From contig NZ_JAVJQE010000007.1 of assembly GCF_040218065.1 (NCBI RefSeq), positions 196,339-260,338 of the forward strand: a DNA stretch of 64,000 nucleotides. The letters are read 5' to 3'. Of the stretch, positions 15,756 to 24,102 are shown in pieces (within the stretch, counting starts at the first letter, position 1; every line of letters starts with the position of its first letter). A program made the translations under genes and the position numbers. The DNA is from Marivibrio sp040218065. GTDB lineage: Bacteria; Pseudomonadota; Alphaproteobacteria; UBA8366; Aestuariispiraceae. The notes below the pieces were generated by a model. That model did not search any database and was not told where the DNA came from. It saw only the letters and a program-made list of their open reading frames with translations.

Positions 15756-16259
15756 ATGGCGACGAAATCTGCGTACCGTAAAGGCGATTATGTTGTGTAC
15801 CCGACGCACGGCGTCGGCAAGGTGCTCGGCGTGGAGGATCAGGAGATCGCCGGCCAGAAGCTTGAGCTGATCATCATCGAATTCGACAAGGACCGCATGA
15901 CGCTGCGGGTGCCCGTGGCGAAAGCGGACCAGTCGGGCCTGCGCAAGCTGAGCTCCCCCGACCAGATGAAGGCGGCGCTGAAGACGCTGAAGGGCAAGAG
16001 CCGGGTGCGCCGGACCATGTGGTCGCGCCGCGCGCAGGAGTACGAGGCGAAGATCAACTCGGGCGACCCGGTCTCGATCGCCGAGGTGGTGCGCGACCTG
16101 TTCCGCAACGCGAACCAGCCGGACCAGAGCTATTCCGAGCGTCAGCTCTATCAGGCGGCGCTCGACCGCCTGGCGCGCGAGCTCGCCGCCGTCGAGGAAA
16201 TCGACGAGGAGGCGGCCGCCGTTAAGCTGGAGCAGATGCTGCAGAAGGCGGCGGCGTAA
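15756..16259 (+). CDS. carD: CarD-family transcription regulator
   Basis: The start ATG 15756 follows a GAGGATAGA ribosome site; an in-frame GTG lies 15 bp earlier. The 167-residue protein has the CarD/Mfd-type RNA-polymerase-interaction domain at the N-terminus (about 5-70: YRKGDYVVYPTHGVGKVLGV, RMTLRVPVAKADQSGLRKLS), followed by the helical CarD C-terminal domain that touches promoter DNA. CarD binds the RNA polymerase beta subunit and modulates open-complex stability, often at rRNA promoters. It is followed by a strong terminator, so it is probably monocistronic. Confidence 0.93.
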   Translation: MATKSAYRKGDYVVYPTHGVGKVLGVEDQEIAGQKLELIIIEFDKDRMTLRVPVAKADQSGLRKLSSPDQMKAALKTLKGKSRVRRTMWSRRAQEYEAKINSGDPVSIAEVVRDLFRNANQPDQSYSERQLYQAALDRLARELAAVEEIDEEAAAVKLEQMLQKAAA

Positions 16260-16288
16260 GCGCGCTTCCCGAGCGGTTTTAGGAAAAG

Positions 16289-16317
16289 CCCCGGCCGCCG
16301 CGCCGGGGTTTCTTCTT
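16289..16317 (+). terminator. Rho-independent terminator of carD
   Basis: CCCCGGC (16289-16295) and GCCGGGG (16302-16308) pair around a 6 nt loop and are followed by a T-rich tail (TTTCTTCTT). It lies 30 bp after the carD stop. Confidence 0.85.
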
Positions 16318-16497
16318 GGGCGGCCGCCTTCCGTTCGAGGGCGTCCCTGTGACGGCCGGGCGCCGTCGGAAAGACAAGTCGAACGCCGAGGCGCGTCTCG
16401 ACGCCTTCGGTATCCGATCCTCCGCGCAAGCGGGGGTCCATGCCTGAGACGGAACAGCCGACGCCCGCCGTCCGCGTGACGACACGCCTCAGGCGGG

Positions 16498-16517
16498 GTC
16501 CCCGCCTTCGCGGGGAC
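16498..16517. repeat. Intergenic palindrome of REP-like type
   Basis: GTCCCCGC (16498-16505), loop CTTC, GCGGGGAC (16510-16517). It sits in the 367 bp gap between carD and the convergent glycosylase gene and could end glycosylase transcription. Short GC-rich palindromes of this kind are dispersed in many alphaproteobacterial genomes. The rest of the gap (16,318-16,626) shows no gene. Confidence 0.45.
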
Positions 16518-16626
16518 GGGGGATTTGCGAAGGGGGCGCATCCCCGTCGCGCCGGCTGCAAGAGCGGAGAGCCCCCACGCGGCCGCCGGCGCGGCCGACC
16601 GGTCCTGAGGGAGACGTTTGGGGCCC

Positions 16627-17211
16627 TCACCCCGCCAGCAGCGCGGCCGTGCGGGCGCGCAGCTCGGGCAGCACCTCGGCGTCGAACCACGGGTTCTTCC
16701 TCTGCCAATGGGTCGTGCGCCAGCTGGGGTGGGGCAGCGGCAGGAAGCCCTGCGCCAGGTGGTCGCGAAAGGCGCGGACCCGCGCGGTCATCGTCTCCCG
16801 CCCCCCGAGATAGCGCTTCTGCGCATAGGACCCGACCAGCAGCGTCAGCGCGACGTCGGGCAGATGCGAAAGGATCGCCTCGTGCCACGCGGGCGCGCAT
16901 TCGGGCCGGGGCGGCTTGTCCCCGCCCTTGGCGTCGACGCCGGGATAGCAGAAGCCCATCGGCATGATCGCGATCTCGGTCTCGTCATAGAAGGTCTCGC
17001 GATCGACCTGCAGCCAGTCGCGCAGGCGCTCGCCGCTTCGGTCGTTCCAGGGAACGCCGGTCTCGTGCACCTTGGTCCCCGGCGCCTGCCCGATGATGAG
17101 AAGCCGCGCGCCGGGCGCCGCGCGCACGACGGGCCGCGGCCCCAGCGGCAGATGCGCTTCGCACAGGCGGCAGGCGCGCACCTGCGCCAGCAGCGTCTCC
17201 AGATCGCTCAT
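16627..17211 (-). CDS. Uracil-DNA glycosylase superfamily protein (family 4/5-like)
   Basis: The start at 17211 overlaps the sirtuin stop (TGATG). The 194-residue enzyme has motif A as LLIIGQAPGTKVHETGVPWND (37-57) and the C-terminal PHPSWR (161-166) of the superfamily. Cys14, Cys17, Cys88 and Cys105 follow the C-x2-C ... C-x16-C pattern that binds a 4Fe-4S cluster in family 4 enzymes. It probably removes uracil from DNA as the first step of base excision repair. Translation coupling to a sirtuin gene is noticeable but may only be a local operon. Confidence 0.85.
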   Translation of the reverse strand: MSDLETLLAQVRACRLCEAHLPLGPRPVVRAAPGARLLIIGQAPGTKVHETGVPWNDRSGERLRDWLQVDRETFYDETEIAIMPMGFCYPGVDAKGGDKPPRPECAPAWHEAILSHLPDVALTLLVGSYAQKRYLGGRETMTARVRAFRDHLAQGFLPLPHPSWRTTHWQRKNPWFDAEVLPELRARTAALLAG

Positions 17212-17963
17212 CAGCCCCCGCGCGCGCTCAACAGCCGCTTCACCAGCGCCGGCACGGTCTCGCCCGCCGGGCCTTCGAGCGCGTGGCGGAAGACGCCGGA
17301 GGCGTCGGTCTCCTCCAGGTTCATCTCCAGCGTCAGGGGACAGCCGTAATCGCGCGCCGCCATGACGAAGCCGGCGGCCGGATAGACGGTGGCCGAGGTG
17401 CCGATCGCGATGAAGAGCGCCGCCTCGGCCAACGCGCGCTCGATCTCCTCCATGAAGAACGGCATTTCGCCGAACCAGACGACGTGCGGGCGCAGACGGC
17501 CGGTGCGGCCGCAGGCGGGGCAGGCGCTCTGCACCGTGGCGTCCTCGCGCCAATCGTGGACGCCCGCGCAATCCTCGCAGCGCATCTTCAGCAGCTCGCC
17601 GTGCATGTGCAGCAGCTGGCGCGCGCCGCCGCGCTCATGCAGATCGTCGATGTTCTGGGTGACGGTCAGGACCCGGTGCGGCCAGCCCGCCTCCAGCCGC
17701 GCGATCGCCTCGTGCGCCGGGTTGGGGCGGATGTCGGCCGACAGCAGATCGCGCCGGCGTTGATTGTAGAAATCATGCACCTTTTCCGGATCGGCGGCGT
17801 AGCCTTCGGGCGTCGCCACTTCCTCCAGGCTGTGGCGGCTCCAGATGCCGCCCTTGTCGCGAAAGGTGTCGATGCCGGACTCCTTCGAGATTCCGGCGCC
17901 CGTCAGGATCACGATGGGGCCGTCGACCCGATCCAGCGGCAAGTCCTCGATCGCTGCGCTCAT
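17211..17963 (-). CDS. cobB: NAD-dependent protein deacylase, sirtuin CobB-like
   Basis: The 250-residue sirtuin carries ILTGAGISKESGIDTFRD (19-36), TQNIDDLHERGG, the catalytic His in MHGEL, four zinc-binding cysteines (MRCEDC and SACPAC) and IGTSATVYPAAGF. The segment FYNQRRRDLL contains the Y-x-x-R of class III sirtuins, which favours removal of succinyl/malonyl groups as well as acetyl. Gene symbol follows the CobB family. It is first in a two-gene operon with the glycosylase and divergent from the phosphatase gene. Confidence 0.92.
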   Translation of the reverse strand: MSAAIEDLPLDRVDGPIVILTGAGISKESGIDTFRDKGGIWSRHSLEEVATPEGYAADPEKVHDFYNQRRRDLLSADIRPNPAHEAIARLEAGWPHRVLTVTQNIDDLHERGGARQLLHMHGELLKMRCEDCAGVHDWREDATVQSACPACGRTGRLRPHVVWFGEMPFFMEEIERALAEAALFIAIGTSATVYPAAGFVMAARDYGCPLTLEMNLEETDASGVFRHALEGPAGETVPALVKRLLSARGG

Positions 17964-18049
17964 GTCCTCGTCCGTCGCTCGCCCTTCCCAAATCCGCCGG
18001 GGACATGGTAGCCCCGTCGAACGCCTGCAACAAAAAAGGACCGCCGCCC

Positions 18050-18538
18050 ATGCGCGTCGAGGCCGAGCCCGTTCGATCGATCCTGTTCGTGTGCACCGGA
18101 AACATCTGCCGCTCGCCGACGGCGGAGGGCGTGTTTCGCGCTTTGGCGGCGGAGGCCGGGCTGCTTGACGGCCTGCGCGTCGACAGCTGCGGCCTCACCT
18201 CCTTTCATGTCGGCGAGCCGCCCAGCCGCCCGGCGATAGAACACGCCGCCAAACGCGGCTACGACCTCGCCGCCTTGCGCGCGCGGGCCTTCGCGCCGGC
18301 GGATTTCGAGCGCTTCGACCTGCTGCTGGCGATGGACGACGGGCATTACGCGCAGCTCGCCCGGCGCGCGTCGGCGGAGGCGCGGCGGAAGGTCGCCTTC
18401 TTCCTGGACGCCGCGCCGGACGCGCCGCGGCGCGACGTGCCGGACCCCTATTACGGCGGCGCGGCGGAGTACGAGCTGGCGCTCGACCTGATCGAGGCCG
18501 GCTGCCGCGGCTGGATCGAGCGTCTGCGCGCGGCATGA
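18050..18538 (+). CDS. Low-molecular-weight protein tyrosine phosphatase family protein
   Basis: ATG 18050 follows AAAAAAGGA. The 162-residue protein begins with the P-loop FVCTGNICRSPTAEG (C-x5-R-S) and has the catalytic Asp in VPDPYYGG near residue 132, both diagnostic. Arsenate reductases share the fold, but the DPYYG loop indicates a phosphatase. Its stop overlaps the next start by 4 bp (ATGA), pairing it with a fructosamine-kinase-like gene. Such pairs have been discussed in protein deglycation, where phosphatases act on ketosamine-related phosphates; that link here is inference. Confidence 0.9.
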   Translation: MRVEAEPVRSILFVCTGNICRSPTAEGVFRALAAEAGLLDGLRVDSCGLTSFHVGEPPSRPAIEHAAKRGYDLAALRARAFAPADFERFDLLLAMDDGHYAQLARRASAEARRKVAFFLDAAPDAPRRDVPDPYYGGAAEYELALDLIEAGCRGWIERLRAA

Positions 18539-19395
18539 CCGGCGATCTCGCCGCGCGGATCGAGCGCGCCCTGGGCGCGCCGCCCGCCTCGCTGCCGCGC
18601 CGGATCGGCGGCGGCGCGACGGGGTCCGTCTTCGCGTTCGAGACGGCGCAGGGCGCCCGCCTGGCGGTGAAGCAAGCCGCGGCGCGCGAGGCGCAGCTCG
18701 ATCTGGAAGGCTGGATGCTGCGGCTGCTGGCCGAGCGCAGCGCGCTGCCCGTCCCGGCGGTGCATTACGCCGCGCCCGAACTGCTGATCATGGACTTCGT
18801 GGAGACCGGCGGGCCGATCGACGCCCGCGCGGAAGAGCACGCCGCCGATCTGATCGCGGCGCTGCACGGGGTGCGCGGAGAGGTCTTCGGACTGGAGCGC
18901 GACACGTTGATCGGCCCGCTGATCCAGCCCAACAGGCCGCGCGCGCGATGGCTCGACTTCTACGCCGAGGAACGCCTGCTGCCCTTCGCCCGCGCGGCGC
19001 TGGACGCCGGCGGGATCGGCGCGCAGACGATGGACCGGGCGGAGCGGCTGGCCGGCCGGATCGGCGATTTCCTGGCCGAACCGGACCATCCCAGTCTGAT
19101 CCACGGCGATCTGTGGGGCGGCAACGTGCTGGCGCGCGCGGGCCGCATCGCGGGCTTCATCGACCCGGCCGTCCACTACGCCCATCCGGAGGTCGAGCTC
19201 GCCTTCACGACCCTGTTCGGGACGTTCGGGGAGCGCTTCTTCGCGCGCTATCAGGAGCGGCGACCGATCGAGCCCGGCTTCTTCAAGGAGCGGCGCGACC
19301 TCTATCTGATGTATCCGCTCTTGGTCCACGCGACGCTTTTCGGCGCCGGCTACGGCCGTCAGGCCGACGCAATCCTTCGCCGCGCGGTGGGGTGA
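18535..19395 (+). CDS. Fructosamine/ketosamine-3-kinase family protein
   Basis: The 286-residue kinase-like protein has the Gly-rich GGGATGSVFAFET loop, an ATP-binding Lys (LAVKQA), the catalytic segment LIHGDLWGGN and the metal-binding FIDPAVHYAHPEVELA, all typical of the fructosamine kinase branch of the APH fold. It would phosphorylate sugar adducts on lysines so that they fall off. It is translationally coupled to the phosphatase gene. It converges with the dehydratase gene 34 bp later. Confidence 0.9.
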   Translation: MTGDLAARIERALGAPPASLPRRIGGGATGSVFAFETAQGARLAVKQAAAREAQLDLEGWMLRLLAERSALPVPAVHYAAPELLIMDFVETGGPIDARAEEHAADLIAALHGVRGEVFGLERDTLIGPLIQPNRPRARWLDFYAEERLLPFARAALDAGGIGAQTMDRAERLAGRIGDFLAEPDHPSLIHGDLWGGNVLARAGRIAGFIDPAVHYAHPEVELAFTTLFGTFGERFFARYQERRPIEPGFFKERRDLYLMYPLLVHATLFGAGYGRQADAILRRAVG

Positions 19396-19429
19396 CAAGC
19401 CCCTCTTCCTGCGGGAGAGGGTACGAGAC

Positions 19430-20650
19430 TCACCCGCCCGCGAACAGCCCGCGCGAGGAGGGGTCGTAGGGCTCCGGCTGCATCTCCAGATGCAGGCGAT
19501 CGCCCTTGTAAGGGTGCGCGCGGGCGACCGCCTCGTCGAGCTCAACCCCCAGGCCCGGCGCGTCGGGCGGGATGACGTAGCCGTCCTCCCAGCGGATCGG
19601 GGTCTTCAGGATCTCGGCGTGGAAGCCGTCCCAGCGGCCGATCCCCTCCAGCAGCAGGAAATTGGGGCTGGCGGCGGCGATCTGGATGTTGGCCGCGCCG
19701 ACGATCGGCCCGCAATAGAGGTGCGGCGCGATCTGCGCGTGATGGGCCTCGGCAAGGGCGGCGATCTTCTTCGCCTCCAGGATCCCGCCGATGCGGCCCA
19801 GATTCATCTGAACGATGTTGACGGCGCCGGCGCCGAGGTGAGCCGCAATCTCCATCTTGGTGGTCAGCCGCTCGCCGGCGGCGATCGGGATCGCGGTGGC
19901 GCGCGCCACCTCCGCCATGCGCTCGGGCGCGTCGGGCGGGACGGGCTCCTCGAACCACAACGGATCGTAGGGTTCGATCCGGCGGGCGAGGCGCTTGGCG
20001 CCGGAGACGGTGAACTGTCCGTGCGTGCCGAACAACAGATCCGCCCTGTCGCCGACGGCCTCGCGCACCTTTTTGCAGAAAGCCTCCGAGCGATCGAGGA
20101 TCGCCATGTCGGGCTGGTGCGGGCCGAAGCGGGTGTAGGGGCCGGCCGGGTCGAACTTGAGCGCCGTGAATCCTTGGCGCACCCACTCGACCGCCGCCTC
20201 GGCCGAGGCGTCGGGATCTGCGTAAAAGCCGGCCGGGTCGTCCCCCGGCTTGGGATAGAGATAGGTGTAGGTGCGCAGCCGGCGGTTGACGGTCCCGCCG
20301 ATCAGCTCGCGCACCGGCCGGTCCAGCGCCTTGCCGATCAGATCCCAGCAGGCCGTCTCCAGCCCGCTGGCCGCGCCCATCACGGTCGGGTCCGGGCGCT
20401 GGGTGAAGCCGGAGCCGTAGCAGCCGCGGATGAAGCGCTCGGTCTCGAACGGGTTTTGACCCTCAAGATAACGCTGGAACAGATCCTCGATCACCGCCGT
20501 CATGGCGCTCGGCCCGACGGCGGCGGCGTAGACTTCGCCGTAGCCGACGGTTCCGTCGTCCGCCGTCAGCTTGACGAACTGGAAATAGCGTCCGCCGAAG
20601 CCGGGCGGCGGATTGCCGACGACGAAGACCTCAAGGTCGGTGACGCGCAT
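19430..20650 (-). CDS. Mandelate racemase/enolase-superfamily sugar-acid dehydratase
   Basis: The start at 20650 follows AAGGGAGG. The 406-residue protein has the capping domain, then the barrel residues FTALKFDPAGPY (K-x-D), LLFGTHGQFT, LWFEEPVPPD, IPIAAGERL and IAPHLYCGPI, arranged as in the D-galactonate dehydratase / mannonate dehydratase branch. It probably dehydrates an acid sugar using Mg2+. Exact substrate cannot be read. A zinc alcohol dehydrogenase lies 35 bp upstream on the same strand, suggesting a small sugar-oxidation operon. Confidence 0.85.
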   Translation of the reverse strand: MRVTDLEVFVVGNPPPGFGGRYFQFVKLTADDGTVGYGEVYAAAVGPSAMTAVIEDLFQRYLEGQNPFETERFIRGCYGSGFTQRPDPTVMGAASGLETACWDLIGKALDRPVRELIGGTVNRRLRTYTYLYPKPGDDPAGFYADPDASAEAAVEWVRQGFTALKFDPAGPYTRFGPHQPDMAILDRSEAFCKKVREAVGDRADLLFGTHGQFTVSGAKRLARRIEPYDPLWFEEPVPPDAPERMAEVARATAIPIAAGERLTTKMEIAAHLGAGAVNIVQMNLGRIGGILEAKKIAALAEAHHAQIAPHLYCGPIVGAANIQIAAASPNFLLLEGIGRWDGFHAEILKTPIRWEDGYVIPPDAPGLGVELDEAVARAHPYKGDRLHLEMQPEPYDPSSRGLFAGG

Positions 20651-20685
20651 CGAAAAGCCTCCCTTAGGGGCAGCCGGGCGGCCGG

Positions 20686-21777
20686 TCAGTCGAAGGTGAT
20701 GACGTTGCGCAGGACGCGGCCCTGCTTCACCTCCTCCACCGCCTCGTTGATTTTCTCCAGCGGGTAGCGATTCGAGATCAGCTCGTCGAGCTTGAGCCGG
20801 CCGGCCTTGTAGTGCGTCACCAGCCAGGGAATGTCGACCGCGACGCGCGCCTCGCCCATCTTGGAGCCGAGGATGCGCTGGGAATAGGCGGCGAGCGATC
20901 CCGGATCGATCTCCGCAAACACGCCCGACGGCGGCATGCCGACCAGCACCACGGCGCCGGTCTTGCCGACGATTCGCATCGCCTGGTCGATCGCGCCCTT
21001 CACGCCGACGGTGACGAAGGCGTAGTCGACGCCGCGCCCGTCGGTCGCGGCCATGACCTGGTCGACGGCGTCGGACGCGGCCGCGTCGATCGCGCCGGTC
21101 GCGCCGAACGTCGTCGCCGCCGCGCGCTTCTCCGCCACGACGTCGAGGGCCAGGATCCGGCCCGCCCCCGCGATCGCGCAGCCCTGCACGGCGTTCAGGC
21201 CGACCCCGCCGCAGCCGATCACGGCGGCCGTCTGGCCCGGACGCAAGCCGGCCGTGTTGGTCACCGCGCCGACGCCGGTGATGACGCCGCAGGCCAAGAG
21301 GCTGGCGGCGTCCAGCGGCACGTCCTTCGGGATGGCGACCGCCTGGCTCGCCTCGACCGTCACGGCCTCGGCGAATCCGCCGGTGCGCAGGCCGTGGACC
21401 AGCGCGCCGCCGTCGGCCGCCGTCAGCGGGGTTTTGCGGTCGAGCGGAAAGTCCGTCTCGCACGCCGTCTGCTTGCCCTGGCCGCAATAGTGGCAGCGCC
21501 CGCAAGACCGAATCAGCGTCACCACCGCATGGTCGCCGACGGCCAGGCGCTCGACCCCGTCGCCCACGGCTTCCACCACGCCTGCGGCCTCATGCCCGTA
21601 GACCGCCGGCAAATCGCCGCCCCAGCCGCCGTCGGCGTAGAGAATGTCGGAATGGCAGATCGCGCAGGCCTTGAGGCGCACGCGCACCTCGCCCGGGCCG
21701 GGCTCGGCGAGGGTTACGGATTCGATCGACAGCGGCTCGCCGAAGGCCCGGCAAACGGCGGCGGAGACGGTGGTCAT
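20686..21777 (-). CDS. Zinc-dependent alcohol dehydrogenase (MDR)
   Basis: ATG 21777 is chosen over an in-frame TTG 18 bp earlier. The 363-residue protein has catalytic-zinc ligands in CAICHSD and GHEAAGVVEAVG, the structural zinc site CGRCHYCGQGKQTAC, and the Rossmann loop IGCGGVGLNAVQG. It resembles class III / aryl-alcohol-type dehydrogenases. The likely reaction is NAD-dependent oxidation of an alcohol. It is the first gene of the pair with the dehydratase; the partner suggests a sugar-derived substrate. Confidence 0.88.
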   Translation of the reverse strand: MTTVSAAVCRAFGEPLSIESVTLAEPGPGEVRVRLKACAICHSDILYADGGWGGDLPAVYGHEAAGVVEAVGDGVERLAVGDHAVVTLIRSCGRCHYCGQGKQTACETDFPLDRKTPLTAADGGALVHGLRTGGFAEAVTVEASQAVAIPKDVPLDAASLLACGVITGVGAVTNTAGLRPGQTAAVIGCGGVGLNAVQGCAIAGAGRILALDVVAEKRAAATTFGATGAIDAAASDAVDQVMAATDGRGVDYAFVTVGVKGAIDQAMRIVGKTGAVVLVGMPPSGVFAEIDPGSLAAYSQRILGSKMGEARVAVDIPWLVTHYKAGRLKLDELISNRYPLEKINEAVEEVKQGRVLRNVITFD

Positions 21778-21941
21778 GGCGGGTGAAGCTCCCAATCGCG
21801 CAGGTCGCCGGAACGCTCCGCTATTCGGCGAGACGATGCAAGGGGGGAAAGCTGTCGCCGCGGGACGATCAGACGGGGTGCGCCCAGACTAAGACGATCT
21901 TGGCCCTCACCCCGACCTTGCGCCGTCGACGCCCGCCCGCT

Positions 21942-21968
21942 GTCGGGCCGGAACAGGCCCGGCCCGAC
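21942..21968. terminator. Hairpin downstream of the patatin gene
   Basis: Arms GTCGGGCCG (21942-21950) and CGGCCCGAC (21960-21968) with a 9 nt loop, 27 bp beyond the patatin stop. A T-run follows only on the plus strand, so as a patatin terminator it would be atypical. Confidence 0.45.
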
Positions 21969-21995
21969 GGGGTTTCTGAAACGGGCGACAGAGGC

Positions 21996-23036
21996 CTACC
22001 CGTCGCCGTCGACGATCTCGCGGATATCGACGGTCGTGCGCACGCCCAGATCGTCGTAATGCGCGTCGAGCCAGCGCCGCGCGGCCGTCTGGCCGATCGC
22101 GCGCAGATGCAGCAGGAAATCCCATTCGGCGTTCAGCTTCGACGACGCGCCGAGCGGCGCCAGCGCCGCCGAATCGGCGATTATGTGAACCAGCACGTGT
22201 TTGTAGCGCTCGGGATCAAGGCGGCCCTCCTCGAGCAGCCGGGCGACGAAATCGACGGCGCGCAACTCGCGCATCAGGCTGGCGTTGAAGGTGATTTCGT
22301 TGAGGCGCTCCTGAATCTCGCGGGCGGTGCGCGGAATTTCCGGCCGCTCCACCGGGTTGATCTGGACGATCAGGATGTCGTCGCTGAAGCAGCTTCGAAA
22401 GAACGGGAACAGCGCCGGATTGCCCATGTAGCCGCCGTCCCAATAGGCCTCGTTCCCGATCTCCACCGCCTGGAACATGAAGGGCAGGCAGGCGCTGGCC
22501 AGCACATGGTCGGCGGTGATGCGGCGGCGGTCGAAGACGGCGATGCGCCCGGTTCGCACATTGGTGGCCGACAGATGCAGCCGGAAGCCCTCGCAGCGCC
22601 GGACGCGATCGAAATCCACGCCGCTCTCCAACAACGGCGCCAACGGGTTGAGATCCAGCGGATTGAACAGATAGGGCGAGGCCATGCGCCCCATCAGATC
22701 GAACAGCGCGAAGCCCGGCGATCGATCGAGCGACCAGTCCCCCATGATTCGATCGAGCAGGGTGCGCTGGATCGGACTGAAGCGCGCGGCGTCCGCGACC
22801 GAGCGCCAGAAGGCGGCGAGTTGGTCGCGCGCGCGGTCGCGGTCGACCTTGCGCTGGCCGTCGGCCAGCCCGTCGGCCAGCAACACGGCGTTCATGGCCC
22901 CGGCCGAGGTTCCCGAGACCGCCTCGATCTCGATCCGACCGTCGCGCAGGATCTCGTCCAAGACGCCCCAGGTGAAGGCGCCGTGGGAGCCGCCGCCCTG
23001 CAGGGCGAGGCAGACGGGTTTGCGGGCGTCGCTCAT
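21996..23036 (-). CDS. Patatin-like phospholipase
   Basis: The 346-residue protein carries the patatin oxyanion hole LALQGGGSHGAFTWGVLD (10-27), the nucleophile elbow GTSAGA (Ser near 44) and the catalytic Asp in YWDGGYMGNPALFP. Length and motifs match bacterial patatins of the RssA-like type without membrane spans. It likely hydrolyses acyl esters of membrane lipids. It lies between the alcohol dehydrogenase and oxyR, all on the minus strand, with gaps too large for tight coupling. Confidence 0.92.
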   Translation of the reverse strand: MSDARKPVCLALQGGGSHGAFTWGVLDEILRDGRIEIEAVSGTSAGAMNAVLLADGLADGQRKVDRDRARDQLAAFWRSVADAARFSPIQRTLLDRIMGDWSLDRSPGFALFDLMGRMASPYLFNPLDLNPLAPLLESGVDFDRVRRCEGFRLHLSATNVRTGRIAVFDRRRITADHVLASACLPFMFQAVEIGNEAYWDGGYMGNPALFPFFRSCFSDDILIVQINPVERPEIPRTAREIQERLNEITFNASLMRELRAVDFVARLLEEGRLDPERYKHVLVHIIADSAALAPLGASSKLNAEWDFLLHLRAIGQTAARRWLDAHYDDLGVRTTVDIREIVDGDG

Positions 23037-23094
23037 GACCGCAGTCTATCAGCATGGGGAGCCGCGGGCGCGTCCCGAATCGACCCGCGCTCGC

Positions 23095-24015
23095 TCACAG
23101 GGGCGTCACCGTATTCGGCAGGCTGGTCTTCACCGCCGCGGCCAGGCCCTGAAACAGAGCGCGGCGCGGGCTGGCCGAGCGAAAGACCAGGCGCACCCGG
23201 CGGCTCGCCTCCGGCGCCAGAGGGCCGTCGATCCGGCGCGCGACCAGGCCTTGGTCGGTCGTCCAGGCGCCGCGCAGCGACAGCGCCGGCGCCAAGGTCG
23301 TCCCGGCCCCGGCGGCGACCAGGTTCAGGACGGTCTCGAAGCTGGTGGCGCGCAGATCGGTCTTCACCCGACGATCGGGCCGCGCCGCCCGGCAAAAGCT
23401 CAGCGCCTGATCCCGGAAGCAGTGCCCCTCGCTCAGCAGCAGCAACTCTTCGGGGTCGATCGCCGCAGCCGAGACGCTGGGCGCCTCGGCCAGCGGATGA
23501 CCGCGCGGCGCCACCAGCCAGAACGGCTCGTCGAAGAGGGGGATTTCCTCCAGCCGCGAGCTCTCCGGCGCGGTGGCGATCAAAGCGGCGTCCAGATCGC
23601 CGGCCAACAGCCGCTCGGTCAAGGGCGCTGTCATCTCCTCCACCAACGCGAGGTCGAGGGTCGGTAGTTCGCGCTGGATCGCCGGCAAAATCGCCGGCAC
23701 GAGCCAGGGCGCGATCGTCGGGATCGCGCCCAGCCGCGCCGCGCCGGCCAGCGGATCGCGATGGGCGGCGGCCGCGCGGCGAATGTCCTCGGCGGCCTCA
23801 AGGGCGCGCCGAGCGATGGCGGCGATCTCACGACCGACAGGGGTCGCGCGCACGCTTTTGTTGGTCCGCTCGAACAGCGTCACGCCGAGCTCGCCTTCCA
23901 GTTTCTTGATCTGGGCGCTGAGCGTGGGCTGGCTGACATGGCAACGCTCGCTCGCCCGGCCGAAATGCTCCAGCTCCGCCACGGCGACGAGGTAATCGAG
24001 ATCGCGGAGATTCAC
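23095..24015 (-). CDS. oxyR: OxyR-like LysR-family peroxide sensor
   Basis: The 306-residue LysR protein has the N-terminal HTH (HFGRASERCHVSQPTLSAQIKKLE) and, in the effector domain, LSEGHCFRDQALSFC, the two redox cysteines in the spacing used by OxyR for disulfide switching. It would activate peroxide-defence genes upon oxidation. No catalase or peroxidase is adjacent. It lies 79 bp downstream of hemY, on the same strand. Confidence 0.88.
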   Translation of the reverse strand: MNLRDLDYLVAVAELEHFGRASERCHVSQPTLSAQIKKLEGELGVTLFERTNKSVRATPVGREIAAIARRALEAAEDIRRAAAAHRDPLAGAARLGAIPTIAPWLVPAILPAIQRELPTLDLALVEEMTAPLTERLLAGDLDAALIATAPESSRLEEIPLFDEPFWLVAPRGHPLAEAPSVSAAAIDPEELLLLSEGHCFRDQALSFCRAARPDRRVKTDLRATSFETVLNLVAAGAGTTLAPALSLRGAWTTDQGLVARRIDGPLAPEASRRVRLVFRSASPRRALFQGLAAAVKTSLPNTVTPL

Positions 24016-24102
24016 GGCGCGGCGCGGCCTTTCAGAAAGCGATGGTCATGCGGCGGCGCGTCCGACGCGCGCACGGCTTTCAGCCGCGCGCCGGCCGGCC
24101 GC

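Noticed and set aside
21783..23909. 708-codon plus-strand frame
   Set aside because: An Arg/Pro/Ala-rich product opposite patatin and oxyR; a typical GC-rich shadow.
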